A stretch of DNA of 64,000 nucleotides, taken from Anastatus disparis. Taxonomy: Eukaryota; Arthropoda; Insecta; Hymenoptera; Eupelmidae. Below the pieces are notes generated by a model. It saw only the letters and a list, made by a program, of their open reading frames with translations, ran no database searches and had not been told where the DNA came from. Positions 46,556 to 58,418 of this stretch are shown here, piece after piece. The position numbers were made by a program, and so were the translations under genes. Numbering within the stretch: the stretch's first letter is position 1; each line of letters begins with the position of its first letter. The stretch covers positions 372,001 through 436,000 of the forward strand of contig JAFFSR010000231.1 in NCBI GenBank assembly GCA_017163975.1. The letters are read 5' to 3'.

Positions 46556-48589
46556 CTAATTGTCTACTAAAGCTGTTTGTTGTAACCCTCGTGCTGTCGT
46601 AAAAGTGGTCGGGGTCTGGTCTTTGTCCGTAGCAGGTAAGGTGTCACTTCCTACACCCGCAGTTACGATTTCTAGATCATGGCAGGTTCCGGGTTGATAG
46701 CGTTTTCTTGCCCGTGGTTTGTACGTCCCAACAGTGCGTCTGCATTTAATAGTCTTGGCTGCCAACATCATAACTGCCAAACACAGCAGCACTCCTAAAC
46801 TGTAACTTCCATACACGGTATGTCGGAGTTCACCATTGTCTAATTTATGCTGTGCAATTTCTTTTAGCTTATAAGAAAGTTGTTGTACGTCACGATTGTT
46901 CCAGTTGTATTCATCTTTAAGTTGCAGCATTGGAAATAACTCCTTAGGTTTCATAATATGGTCAGGAATACTTTTTGTCAATACATCGGTGATTTCCAGA
47001 TGTAGCTTAGGTTGATAGGTGTAAAACTCTGTACTTGTACGAGTTGTCATACCTCCTAAGGTCACTTGCGTAGTCCTACCAGTACAACCATCAGGTATCT
47101 GAATTTTTCCAGTCCCATTTAATCGTAGTATTTGGTCTCTCTGTTGGTTACAGGTAATTCGAATAGTTGTTAATTCGACTAAAGAGTACAACCATGCAGC
47201 TTCATTATGAAGATAACTCCATTGAGAGCTGGGCTCGGTCAGGTAGATTATGGTGCAGTGTCTAAAGTGATTTTCAGTAGGCTGCGTCAATAGCAGAAGT
47301 TCACAATCTTTAGAAGTTGGCACGTCGAGCAATGGCCAATGAGTTTTACAAATCATCCCATAAGCATGGTTTGTACACTCATGTAAATAGTCATGGTCGA
47401 ACTTTACATATTGTTTGTTTTTCTCATTTAGCGCTAAAAACGCATGAGTTGGCTGGATTTTCGCAAAAGCAAGATGTTGGTCTTCCCATGATTGGATAGT
47501 TAATAATGGGTACATACGATACAGTACATACGGTTCTGTCTCGACCATAGGCAGATATAACATTACTATCAGCCGGTTGTTATCATAGATAGCATCTATT
47601 TTCGAGACCCTTGCTATTTCTTCAGGACTCGCATGTTTGGTAGGCATAGGTAAATCCCAATCACTCGAATGTTCGGTAATGTCCTGGCTCATTTGGGCTG
47701 AGAGCTGGAGCGTCAATAATTTGCAGGGTAGCTTTCCTTGTAATAAGGTTTTAACTAGTTCGATTAACTGTTTGAGAGCTTCTTGAGCTTGTTCACTAGC
47801 CATAGCTAAACGATTATAATGGGCAGTGAGACTTCGGAGATAGGAGTCTCGTTGTTGCTCTGATTCGAGTGTTTGAATCGTCCTTTCCAAGTTTTTCAGC
47901 GCGTTAGCATAATTATTCGTGATATTTTCTAGGCTTTTAAAATTTGCTGTTATGAGATGAGTCTTTTGATTTGCTAGTTTGATGATTTCTTTATTATCGT
48001 TTAGCAACTTATCGATATTTTGGTGTACTTTTTCTATTTTATCTTCCGTGACTAGCCCAAAAAGTGTATTGCTAACACTGCCAATGATACCTAAAGGCGT
48101 CATCGACCTCTTGATAGTCTCCTGACTGTTACTTGATTTGTCTTTAAAATGCAATCTAGTCAACAGGTCCTTAGCTTGGTTTTGAAATCTGTGCGTTTGG
48201 CTCTGTTTTCCTAATAACACATGCGAATTCAACGCATTTTCGCAATCCTCGCTGTCAAAGCCTTTTAAGCAATCTCTGTAACTGTCAATAGCGGCTGTTC
48301 GTTGGTCAGCTATTTTAGGTTGGCATTTTAGCTTAGCGAGCTGTTCCCGGCAGTTATTAATCGATAGAGTTATAACCTGGCTTATGTCTATTTGAGAGTC
48401 AATTATGTCGGTGTTCACATGTATAAGGATTTTCCATTCAGCTCGTTTTAGTCGTAAAATGCCTATTTTCTCATAATAAATGCCCGGATTAGTGTTCTAC
48501 GGTGTCAGTTTATGAGATGGTAATCCGGTAGTTTGCAGTCCATAGAAAGTTAGCATTGAAATTAGGGTCGTCAAGATATAGCCCTTCAT
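46556..48589 (-). pseudogene. env: env: baculovirus-F-like envelope glycoprotein
   Basis: The 620-codon ORF (start 48418) continues an upstream in-frame segment that begins at ATG 48589 with a hydrophobic leader, but is cut by a TAG at 48497-48499. Seen in order: a Cys-containing N-terminal region, a basic KR site followed by a Gly/hydrophobic fusion-peptide-like stretch (~residues 103-125 of the ORF), a long helical region (~130-230), a Cys-rich ectodomain, and a membrane span near residues 548-568 followed by a basic Arg-rich tail. This is the layout of Errantivirus envelope proteins homologous to baculovirus F. It would be a membrane fusion protein in an intact element. Confidence 0.8.
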
Positions 48590-48628
48590 GAATAAGTGTC
48601 TGAGCCTGTAATGGAATGGTTAATATCG

Positions 48629-51400
48629 TTAGGCAAGTTTAACCTTATCGATATGTTTCAATATAGTTTTATGATCGGGGGTTTCCAGCAAGATGTTATT
48701 ATGCCCTAGAATACCTATTATTTTTAAAGGTGACAAGTAGTATTTTTCGAATTTTGAGGTTCTGGACTCATTCTTTATGTACACATATTGTCCGATTGTT
48801 GGCTGGAATGTCTTGACCTTCTTGTCGTAGTATTTTTTTGAAAGATTTTTCTTTTCCACCTGGTTTTGTCCAGCTGTTAACTTCATCTCCTCCAGTCTTT
48901 TAACAAGATTTGTTAGATACTGGTTGTATGTCGCCAACCGATCTTCAGACGGTATTTTGAGAGGAAAACGAGCAGTTTTTCGATAAACCAATTCAAATGG
49001 TGTAAAACCCGTTGAAGCATGAACACTTGTATTGTATTAGAAAGCGGCAAATCGTGCTAAACGGTCCCAGTCCTCGTAATGTTCAGAATACGTTCTGATA
49101 AAGTCCACGAGAGGGGCGTGGCTACGTTCTAAGGCACCAGTAGTCTGCGGTCGGTAACCAGAAGAATGTAACTGAGTTACCTTGAGTAGTTGCAATAATG
49201 CTGCCATAAGGTCGGACATGAAGCTAGTACCTCTGTCAGATAGTATTGCTCTAGGTGCTCCAAATTGGCAGATTAGATTTTTAACTAAGGCTTCTGCTAT
49301 GGTCGTTGCCCTTATATTCGGAATAGGAATAACTATGACGTACTTAGTCAGATGGCACTGCATCGTTAGTAAGTGGCAATTCCCCGAAGTCTTTAATCTT
49401 AGTTTTTCAACCGTGTCGATAGAGACTTTGTCGAAGCTATCTAGTGGCGTGTCGGTAATTACCATAGGAGCTGTTTTGTTGATCCGATCTATTTTGTGTT
49501 GTTTACAAGTAGAACACTTTCGTACATAATTTAAGATATCATTTCTCATTCCAGGCCAATAATATCTTTCTCTGATTTTAGCATACGTTTGATTTATGCC
49601 TTTATGACCGCCTATCAAGCTGTCATGCAAAGTAGAAATGATTGGATTTCTTTGCTCTTCGGTAAGATATTCGGATTTTCCGTAGCACAGAGTTATGAGA
49701 ATACCTGTGTTTTGGAATTCTTCCCTTAAAATATCATTAATTGTTCCAGGTGCTAGGTGGTTAGTCACCTCACTCGTCCTTGATATTCTAACGGTAGAGA
49801 TGTTCTGCTTGTTGAATATTTCGATCGTTTGTTGTAAGAGATCACGCAAATCCTCGCAATCTAATGAATCCTCCTCGTAGTCTTTAACTACCAGTGATAA
49901 TATTTTGTGCTGTTTATAAGGGGTAATAATAATGTTTCCCTTCTTGGGTTTTAGTCTCTTTATATCCCTAAGCTCTATTGCTCCGATGTCATTTAATAAT
50001 TTTGTTACTGGGTCATGCCGATCACAGTCGCCGGAGATAAAATGAATAATATTATCCCGCTGGTATGTGAGGCAATGTCTAGTGGGTCTTATTACTTGAA
50101 TTCCGTTGTCAGATATTGCAGCCTTGGTTGTGCTAGCATCAGAGGTAAGTGAATTATCACTCCAAGTCCATGGGTTAGGTAAAATTACACCCATAACGTC
50201 ATCTGGTGCTTTAGAGTATTCAATGTTAATAGACCTCTCAGTTACTTCCGGGATTGCCTGTAAGTTGGGTTTCGGCATTGGCTTTCTGATAGTCCTGGGA
50301 GTGCTACTATGTCTGGGCACAGCCGATCGTACGCTGGGAGTGGTTAATAACGCTTGCTCCTGTGATCGCGGAATTATAGAGGAGTCTAAGTTATCCTCGA
50401 TATCAGCTTCTTCGGAACCTGCTTCTAGGTCAGTTATTAAGTTTCCGACAGTGTGCCTCGCAGTACTCACAATTTCATGTGTTTCTGACAACAATGGCAC
50501 GGTTGCTGGCATTACCGTGTCCATAAGAGGTTCTTGTTCCACTGCCCCTGGTTCGTTAACCGTGATTGGTCTTTCTTCTGTCGAGTTTCTACATATCTCT
50601 GCAAGCGTTAGATTTGCTGCCATCTTATCTAAAATTTCTCGTTGGGAAGGTGTCGGTTCCTCATCTTCGGAAAAGTACTTTGGCAATGGTTTTACCGGTG
50701 AATCTGCATTCTTTTCTACAAACAACCAGTCCCCTGTATTAAACCAGTAGTCTTGAAGACTTTTTTCCAATTTTCTGGATTTGTTGGTGCAATCGTGCCT
50801 AAATCGGTGTTTGTCTGCAGCGGTGAGTTTAGTGGTGCTTGCAGGTAACGTCACAGCAAGGTTATGTCGGTGGTCTTGACCTTGACTGAGGTCATTTATC
50901 CCTGTTGATGACAAAACAGATTTTGGGATTATTCCTTCGTAGTCAGGCAAGTCTGAAATATTAACGCGGGAATCACTGGTATTTATTTTACACTCAGTAG
51001 ACTGGTCTTTAGTAGCAGTTGTAGTTGTAGGTTCCAACTGACTACATTCACAGTCTATATCTGTTCCTTCACCTGTATCACTTGGTTGTACAGCTTCTAT
51101 TTGTATAACACAAGGGTTACTGATTTCCGTCGTTTTATTTTTTTCGACATTTTCCCGTGAACTGGATGGTTCTTCAACTTCGGTAGTAGAGAAATCCCTG
51201 AGGCAAGTTTGTCGTGGATCTTTTATAGGAGGTCGATCGTCGGTGTAAGAAGCACTTGCCTCGCTTTCGGTGTCAGAGACGGTAGTAGTTTTTTTCTTGG
51301 TTAATCTCTTACTTTCAGTTGAAGTTACACTAAGTTTACTACTACGATCACTCGATATATCAGTAGCTTTCAGGCTACTTAGCACGTCTTTATTAGTCAC
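48629..51400 (-). pseudogene. pol: pol 3' part: Ser/Thr-rich linker, macro-like domain, integrase
   Basis: The 787-codon ORF (49037-51400) opens with ~430 residues rich in Ser, Thr, Glu and Asp with no fold I recognise. Residues ~435-570 (DNA ~49690-50100) resemble a TARG1/ALC1-type macro domain: NIIHFISGDC, GNIIITPYKQHKILSLVVK, then DLRDLLQQTIE and ITLCYG. Next are the integrase H2C2 zinc motif (GGHKGINQTY...CSTCKQHK, ~residues 592-635) and catalytic D (~662, SIDTVE), D (~720, LSDRGTS) and E (~756, GALERSH). A TAA just past residue 787 separates the integrase C-terminal part (48629-48991) in the same frame. Integrase inserts the DNA copy; the macro-like part may bind ADP-ribose, which is inference. 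Confidence 0.8.
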
Positions 51401-51499
51401 AGCCTTGCAAGCTTGACCCGCAAGTGTCTCCTAATACGCTGGTTTAGTTCGAGTAGCTGCTGGTTTTGTTACTCGCCCTTGCTGAACACCACTTGTTTT

Positions 51500-52231
51500 T
51501 TATGGTGGCGTTACTTGCTTAGATCGGGTTCTTTGAGCTACTACGCTGTGCTCAAGTTCAGGTGATTTCCGTCTATTAAGGGGACCCGGTGGTCTCCCCC
51601 GTCTTTTTGGTGGCACAGGCGGTTCTGGTTTGGAAATAGATGGTCCGAGAGTATGCGGAGGCTCATCAGTTTCAGCCACTGGCAGTCCCTCTAAAGTTTT
51701 CTTGCCTTTCCTGTCTAAGTTCAAAATTCTTAGCTTTGGCAACCGTTTATCAATTTCCTGCTCGGTCGGTGTTTCGACTGGATTTCTTGACAAGGCGTCA
51801 GCATTGGTGTTTAATTTGCCGGGCTTGTATCTGAATTTATAAGTATAATCAGTGAATTTTATCATTCACCGCATCAGTCTTTGCCCTGGGTCCTTTCGAT
51901 TGTGCATCCAGTTTAAGGGTTCATGATCTGCTTGAAGTATGAATTCCCTGCTTAGTAGGTAAGGTCTAAAATGATGCATAGCATACAGTGCTGCTAGACA
52001 TTCCTTGTCTGTGGTACAGTAATTCTTTTCTGCCTGATTCAGTTATCGCGACAGATAAGCCACGGGGTGGTCGAAACCATCCTTTTCCTGATTCAACACC
52101 GCTCCGATCGCATAGTCAGACGCTTCAGTAGTTAAAGTGAAAGTCTTGTTAAAATCAGGAAAAATCAGTATTGGTTGCTTAATAAGATGTCCTTTTAGAT
52201 CTTGAAAACTCTGTTCCTGGGCCTCCCCCAC
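51500..52231 (-). pseudogene. pol: pol: RNase H domain, interrupted
   Basis: The 52043-52231 frame gives LTTEASDYAIGAVL and HPVAYLSR, typical of Ty3/gypsy RNase H; the first catalytic Asp of the usual T-D-A-S motif is Glu here. After a stop the homologous region continues with HEPLNWM and, in 51500-51865, KPGKLNTNADALSRNP, the end of RNase H, then a Pro/Arg-rich tail. Stops at ~52040 and ~51866 break the frame. RNase H would remove the RNA strand during reverse transcription. Confidence 0.85.
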
Positions 52232-54003
52232 TCGAATATTGCGTCCTTTTTTAGCAAGTTCGACAAAGGTCTGGCAACTTTAGAAAAGTCTTTTATGAAA
52301 CGTCTATAGTATCCGGCTAAACCTAAGAATTGTCTAATATTTTTAGGTGTTTTTGGCGTAGGGAATTCCTGGACTGCTTTGATTTTTCCAGGGTCTGGTT
52401 TAACGCCTTTTTCAGTGATTATATGGCCTAAAAAGGTCACTTTCTTCCTTAAGAATTCTACTTTTTCTGGCTGCAGCGCAAGATTCGCTGCTCTGAGGCG
52501 TTCGAAAAACTTACGAGTCTTCCTTTCATGATCGTGTAAGTCCTTGGAGTAGATTATAGTGTCGTCTAAATATACTAACATCACTGTATTTTGTAGTCCT
52601 AGCAATATTTTGTCGACCATGCGTTGAGACGTTGCAGGAGCCCCCTTGCGGCCCTCAGGAGGACGTGTGTACTGGTAATGTCCGTTGGGAGTGGTGAACG
52701 CACTCTTCTAACGATCATCCTCATGTAAAGGTAGTTGTTGGTACCCGTGAGCCAAGTCGAATACTGAATAATAAACTTACCCGCCAAGTTGGTCCAAGAT
52801 ATCAGTTATGTTTGGCAATGGATAAGCATCCCCTATTGTCTTCTTATCGAGGTTACGAAAGTCGATGACCATCCGCCAACGCGGATTTCCGTATTTGTCT
52901 GGTTTCTTAGGCACGATTACCAGTGGATTATTTGAAGGTGACCAAGATGGTTCTATAACCCCGTCCTTAATCACCTGTTTATGAATAGGCGGATGCCTAT
53001 ATTGTTTAGTATTTATTGGAATCTCGTCTGTCGTGGGTATCCTATGCTCAGTTAAACGAGTAACTGGTAAGGGATCTCCCGGTAGAAGAAATACATCATG
53101 ATATTCAGTAAGTAATTTCTTTACATGTGCCATTTCTTCCTGATTTAGATGGTCCAATGTCATGATGTCCATGAGCTTTTGCACTCGTTGATAAGGGTTG
53201 GAGATACACCCTTCATCAGTCTTGGTCATGGTATCTGAATAAAAATCAGGATCCACATATTCAAAAGGTAGGATCTCTCGAGGATTTATGCTTATCAAGG
53301 CATCCTCTTCACTGGTGTTTATGACAAGGATTCTACATTTTCCATTGTCATTGCTGACAAGTCCTTCTCCGAGAAACACCTGGTCGTTGCCTACGTCGAT
53401 CCTAGGTACATATCCTTCTTTCAAATGTGTATTATTCAGATTTATCTCGAATACTTGTCTGCTTCTACTAGGAATGCAGTAATGGGTTGCAGCTTCGCTC
53501 AAAGGATCCACTGAAGTGTCTAGTTCGCTCAACGATAATTGATCTATGGAACCTCCATGAGTAGCATCATTAGTATAGTTGGTCTTATCTTGTTCTTGAT
53601 CGATAAATGGAATGGGATGCATGGCATCTCCAGATATCATGAGCGCGTGATTGTAATAGGATATAACGGCATCTTCTTCCTTAAGGTAGCGCCTACCTAT
53701 TAATCCATCCTGATCGATGGGAAATGATGGTCCTACTAGATGAAATTTTACTGGTCTTTTTCTTAGGGTAAGCCAGGTGGTTCCATACGTTGTTATACAT
53801 TCATTAGTAATACCACTTAACTCAGTACTTCGAGTAGGATCGTATGGTATATCGTCACGTGAAGCAGTGCACTTTACCAGATTTACTGCTGCACCGTTGT
53901 CAATCATGAAGGTCATCCAAGGTTGCCTACCCTCAGTCACATGTAGTCTGATAGCAGTAGATTCGTCTAATTCACTATCGTTGTCAGTAAGTCCCCTATA
54001 CAT
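52195..54003 (-). pseudogene. pol: pol: protease and reverse transcriptase, frameshifted
   Basis: The 52777-54003 ORF holds a retropepsin-like FMIDNGAAVNLV (DNG instead of the usual DSG/DTG) near residue 36, a ~180-residue spacer, and RT N-terminal motifs (PSNNPLVIVPKK, WRMVIDFRNLD). Frame changes in 52599-52790 damage the palm region; the motif A sequence FSVFDLAHGY is still visible there at the DNA level. The 52195-52620 ORF has the catalytic VYLDD box, thumb and connection (FLGLAGYYRRFIKDF). It overlaps gag by 37 bp in the -1 frame, which fits frameshift expression of Pol. Confidence 0.88.
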
Positions 54004-54905
54004 GGAAACTCGTTTGCAGTTTCGTTTATCAGCATCACCTGTGTTGAGTTCAGCTGAGTCGATGGTTGAGGTGCATTCTGTGTTACAGGTTGAGATGAGT
54101 TTGGTGACACTTGTCTTTGGCTCGTCGACTCTTGGTTGCGACGAGCCAGCTGCCAGTTTAAAGCAGGCTGATTATTGAATACAGGTTGTCTTGGAGCTTC
54201 GGTCTGATTGGGAGGCATCCGGTTATAATTATTAGGTGCTCTATAAGTGTAATATCCCTGAACATACCCTTGTGGCCGCTGATAGTTGGTCGAAGATCTC
54301 TGTTCTCCGGGCCCATAAGGGTTATATAGACGTGCGTCCTGAAAAAACATTTGCTGTTGTTGTTGATTATATTGCGGTCGAGGCGCATAGTGATTTTGAT
54401 TAAACCTCTGCGGTGAGTTATTCCCGTTGTAATTTTGTGATATCTGTCTGACTTGAGGTTGATTGGTTCTTTGCACATTATAGTTTGTGCGTCCCTGCCT
54501 CTGTTGGAATCCAGGGGGCGTATTATTATGTACCGTGGGTTGAGACGCGTAGTTTTGGCTTTGATGCCTATTTTGTCCATTATTCCAGTTGTTGTTTGGA
54601 TTTCTTTGCTTCCAGTGATTTTCCGCCGAAAATTTGGTCTGCTCCCAGTTTACCTTGGGAATTTGCCCATGAAATTTATATCTGGTGTCAGGCAGGATGT
54701 TCGCCTCCATGCGGGTCTCTATCCGCACTGCGTCCTTATAGGCGTCAGCTAGAGTGGCGGGGTTTTTCCCATCCACTTACACAGATATATCAGCGGGTAA
54801 TCCTCTTATGAAGATGTCTGCTTATAACTTTTTATGTATAGTGTTTTGGTGTATTCCTTGTCCGCACTTGGGATTGATATTATGAATTTTCTGACTGTAG
54901 CGAAA
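53967..54905 (-). pseudogene. gag: gag C-terminal part, 5'-truncated
   Basis: The 269-codon ORF begins in a capsid-like segment (DGKNPATLADAYKDAVRIE) and becomes a long Gln/Asn/Pro-rich nucleocapsid-like region without CCHC knuckles. Upstream homology extends with stops to ~54905 (FFRYSQKIHNINP-like) and then ends abruptly where unrelated AT-rich DNA begins, so the N-terminal half is deleted. Gag packages the RNA in particles. The start Met used by the ORF is internal and not the original start. Confidence 0.75.
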
Positions 54906-55197
54906 GAACATGATTTGACGCACCGTTTATTAATAAGCTTTAAATAAAAATATTATTAAAAGGCGAGGGATGGGGGAACTCCGACATACTGTTAATGCTG
55001 CATTTCATTCATTTTACATTAAAATTTTTTAATGTCTAAAAAAGATAAAAATGTCATTGTGAAAATTTTTGAAAGCTGTTTCTACGGATTATAGACAATG
55101 TCAGGTATAGCCGAGCATTGTGAAATACCCCCTATGAAAATACATATAAACTTACTATGGTTGTAAAAAATTTCAAAATTTTTTTTCGAGATTGACG
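54906..55197. other. Flank at the 5' truncation of the retrovirus
   Basis: AT-rich, no LTR or gene. No second copy of the 3' LTR sequence is present here. Confidence 0.6.
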
Positions 55198-55285
55198 TTA
55201 AGAGGCAGTCGGAACCATTTGCCGCTTGGTGGTGCTGCAGGTGAGAGAAGAATATAATATATTTTTTATACACGGATGTACAATT

Positions 55286-55828
55286 TATTAAGACAAAAAA
55301 AAAACATGTGTTTTTTTGCACGTGAAAAAAACACGTGTAAAATACACGTATTTTTTACACGTGTTTTTTACATGTACAATTTGCGTGTTTTTTCACGCAT
55401 ATTTTTCACGTGTTTTTTTCACGTATATTTTTCAGGCGTGTTTTTTACATATTGTTTTATAGCTTTTCGAAGAGCTTCTACTGTCCGGCCTCTTATATCT
55501 GCGTCTTCCACAATTGTGTAAGGGATGACAAAACTTAGAAAAACGCCACCTAGTGACTTAAAGTCAAACCGACGTAATCGATCATTAATAGCGATTTAAG
55601 TCGCTAGGTGGCGTTTTTCTAAGTTTTGTCATCCCTCACACAAATCTGGAAGACGTAGATATAAGAGACTAGACGGTAGAAGCTCTTCGAAAAGCTATGA
55701 AAAAATACGTGAGAAATACATTTGCAAAATACACGTGAAAAAAACACGTGAAAAATATGCGTGAAAAAACACGCACATTTTACATGTAAAAAACACGTGT
55801 ATCTTACACGTGTTTTTTTTAAATAGGG
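55286..55828. mobile_element. CACGTG-rich foldback element, copy 2
   Basis: Second copy of the 15555-16113 palindrome, slightly more diverged: CACGTG-rich arms, GGCCTCTTATATCTGCGTCT, GCCACCTAGTGACTTAAAGT centre, right end TTTAAATAGGG. Nested in a TTAA element, as is copy 1. Frames at 55276 and 55619 are arm by-products. Confidence 0.88.
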
Positions 55829-56104
55829 ATACTTGTAATATTGGCAATAACTCTTGTCATATATATGTAGAATAATTATCAATGCTAATCTTTTTTAAAA
55901 AGTTTAAAATATTTCTGTAAAGCGAAAAATTCTGCGTGTGATAAAGCCAATGTAAACATGTGTATTTTTTTTTAGTGCGACAAAGAAAGTAATACTAAAG
56001 AATGATGAATACATATGCTCACGCCAGCTCTATCTCGCGCTGCATTTTATGCTTCACAACAATATTTCAGACTTTTCCAGCAAGATTAGCATCAATAATT
56101 ATTC

Positions 56105-56105
<1 letters not shown>

Positions 56106-56159
<54 letters not shown>
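56106..56159. repeat. (TA)n microsatellite
   Basis: About 26 TA dinucleotides followed by a short duplication of CTAGTGTTATTGAC. Confidence 0.95.
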
Positions 56160-56162
<3 letters not shown>

Positions 56163-56598
56163 TAGTGTTATTGACTAGTGTTATTGACAACATTAGAGGT
56201 ATATTACTGTTTTAGTAAATTGTAAATCGCTGAGTAAAAATTATTTTACATTTTTCTTTCACCTGACCGCAGCGCCCCCATGCGGTAAATAGTCCCGACC
56301 GCCTCTTAAGATTAGTAGAAATAACCAGAATCTTAGAGTCCATGAAAATCTCTTTATAATTAATAGACGATATCAAAAATTTCAAAATTTATTCCCCTGA
56401 CTGACATTCAGATTTCCAGGAAGATTGATAGACATCCACTAGAACAAATATGAATTTAATAAACAATAAGTAATGATACTACGGATGATATCAAGGTATC
56501 CAGAAACATCCAAGTACCGCAAGACATCGACCACAGATACATCAATACAAAAAATTAATGATGTGATATCTCTCAAATTGAGCTACAACAGCTACATA

Positions 56599-57683
56599 CA
56601 CTGCCGCTCACAAAAATTTGGCCACCTGAGAAAAAATTGGAAACAATTAAGTTTTCTATCTCTGCGACAAATAATCAAATCTTAAAAATTCTAACTGTGT
56701 TTATCGATAAAAAATTTTCCATAAAAACTTAAGCTATTTTTTGTCATTTTTTAATCCATTTTTAAATTTCGATTTTGTCGAAAATTTTCGGAGATTAAAA
56801 ATTAAAAATATAGATGAAAATTACAATACTCCACTTCAAAATGAGAGGTTAAAAACTACTGTAAGTCTATTTTTAAAAGAGTTATACTCATTAACGTTAA
56901 AAAAAACCCTTGTTTTTTCAACAGCTGATATCTCGAAAAGAGTGCTTAAAAAAAAGAACTTCAGAGAGAAAAAAGTGTTGTTTTTTAGTAAATAATCCGA
57001 TCTTAAAGTTCAAATACAAACAAAAAAAATTTTATTTTTCTCATTTCCCCTATGGTAAAATATTTTTTATATTTTCAACTCTATTAATTGTGGTGTATCA
57101 ATAATATGTCCATTTATAATTATAGAAAAAGAAAAAAAAATAATACAAATTAATAAAAATGTGAAAAAATAGAAAACATAATAATAACAATATTTTAGTA
57201 CTTAAAACGTTTAATAGTGATTCATTCATATTTCACCAATAAATATAAATACATTTGATTTTTTTATAAATAATATCGATATAAGCTATAAATCCCAAGT
57301 TAGTTTAATCACAATACTATTCATTTTATCATTTTAACATAAATTTTTTGAAAAATGTAACAACTATATCACTTAATATTTATAAATAACCAACATCCAT
57401 AATTATCATAATCACAAAATTATCACTACTTTATCATTTCGACATAAACTTCTTTAATAATATAATAAATAAATAAAAAATTTTGAAATAGCTTCATTTT
57501 TTATGAATAAAAGGTTGATATTTCAACTTTCTTCTATCGAAACTCACGGTTTTTGATGGGTTTTAGTGCAAACCTTAAAACCCAGTTGGAATTTTTAAGA
57601 TTCGATTATTTTTCGCAGAGATATTAAACTTTGAATTTTCTCCAATTTTTTCTCAGGTGGCCAAATTTTCGTGAGTGGCACTG
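56599..57683. mobile_element. Non-autonomous Tc1/mariner-type element
   Basis: Flanked by TA. Ends CACTGCCGCTCACAAAAATT and (reverse complement) CAGTGCCACTCACGAAAATT, both continuing TTGGCCACCTGAGAAAAAAT. TA target and CACTGCC-type ends match Tc1/mariner elements. The ~1.1-kb interior has no transposase; the 64-84 codon frames at 56741-57104 have no domain. Confidence 0.75.
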
Positions 57684-58418
57684 TATATATATATATATTT
57701 CTTTTATGTATACATATAATAGAAATATGAAAGATCATCAATAATCCCCAATTATCATTGTTATTATTCTAATACTATTATAGAAATATTTTAATAATAT
57801 AAGAATGATATATTATTATTAACTTTAATTCTGTGAATGCGGTAATTGAAAATTTCATTTAATATATCTCCTTTAGTATTGGAAATTATAAAACAAATCC
57901 AATCATATAAAAAATGAATCACAGTACGAGATGGCTATAATAAAAAGACAATGTACAAATAGGTCAGAAATATTATTAGGGGAAGGATACGGGGGTCCAA
58001 TAGCTGATCACGAAGGGCGGAAAGGGGAAACAGTTTTCTATAAATACATAAAAGTAGCCATTAATGATTAGATTGACGGGATTATTTAATAAGAGGATAA
58101 GTGAGCAGAAGAGTACTCAGGACTGAAGAACGCTTACGACTTTATATATAACTGAGTATAATGGTAACTTGACATGAAATGTTCCATATATACATATAAA
58201 CCTCTGTATATGCGAGCAAGTTGACATGACATATATCTAAACCTGGGCGTATGTGTATGTATGCGAGATAACATAAACTGTCCCAAAGATATATTAATAT
58301 ACATGTGAAAAAATGTCATAAAACTTCCTATATATACATATATATATATAGGAAGTTTTATATATATATATATATATACCTGTGTGTGTGTGCGTGTGTG
58401 CGCGCGGATGTGGACAGC
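57684..58418. other. Anonymous sequence with microsatellites
   Basis: TA runs at ~57684-57696 and 58320-58376, and a TG/CG tract at 58380-58405. No gene; the 118-codon minus frame at 58134 runs across these repeats and is spurious. Confidence 0.6.

Larger units (their letters stand above)
44071..54905 (-). mobile_element. Endogenous Errantivirus-like Ty3/gypsy retrovirus, 5'-truncated
   Basis: Minus-strand order gag, protease, RT, RNase H, long linker with macro-like domain, integrase, env, RRM/zinc-finger ORF, polypurine tract, 3' LTR. It is clearly less AT-rich than its surroundings. The 5' LTR and most of gag are missing: similarity stops near 54905. Numerous stops and frameshifts show it is a dead copy. 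Confidence 0.9.
55202..56305. mobile_element. TTAA-flanked element, family D-like, carrying a nested foldback
   Basis: TTAA 55198-55201 and 56306-56309. Left end GAGGCAGTCGGAACCATTTG, right end (reverse complement) GAGGCGGTCGGGACTATTTA, both followed by GCCGC/CCGCA and GGTGGTGCTGC/GGGGGCGCTGC. Related in its first ~15 bp to the MITE at 19692. A CACGTG foldback (55286-55828) and a TA microsatellite are inside. Confidence 0.85.

Noticed and set aside
49182..50750. Plus-strand ORFs of 60-214 codons
   Set aside because: Shadows of the minus-strand pol gene; the encoded sequences have no domains.
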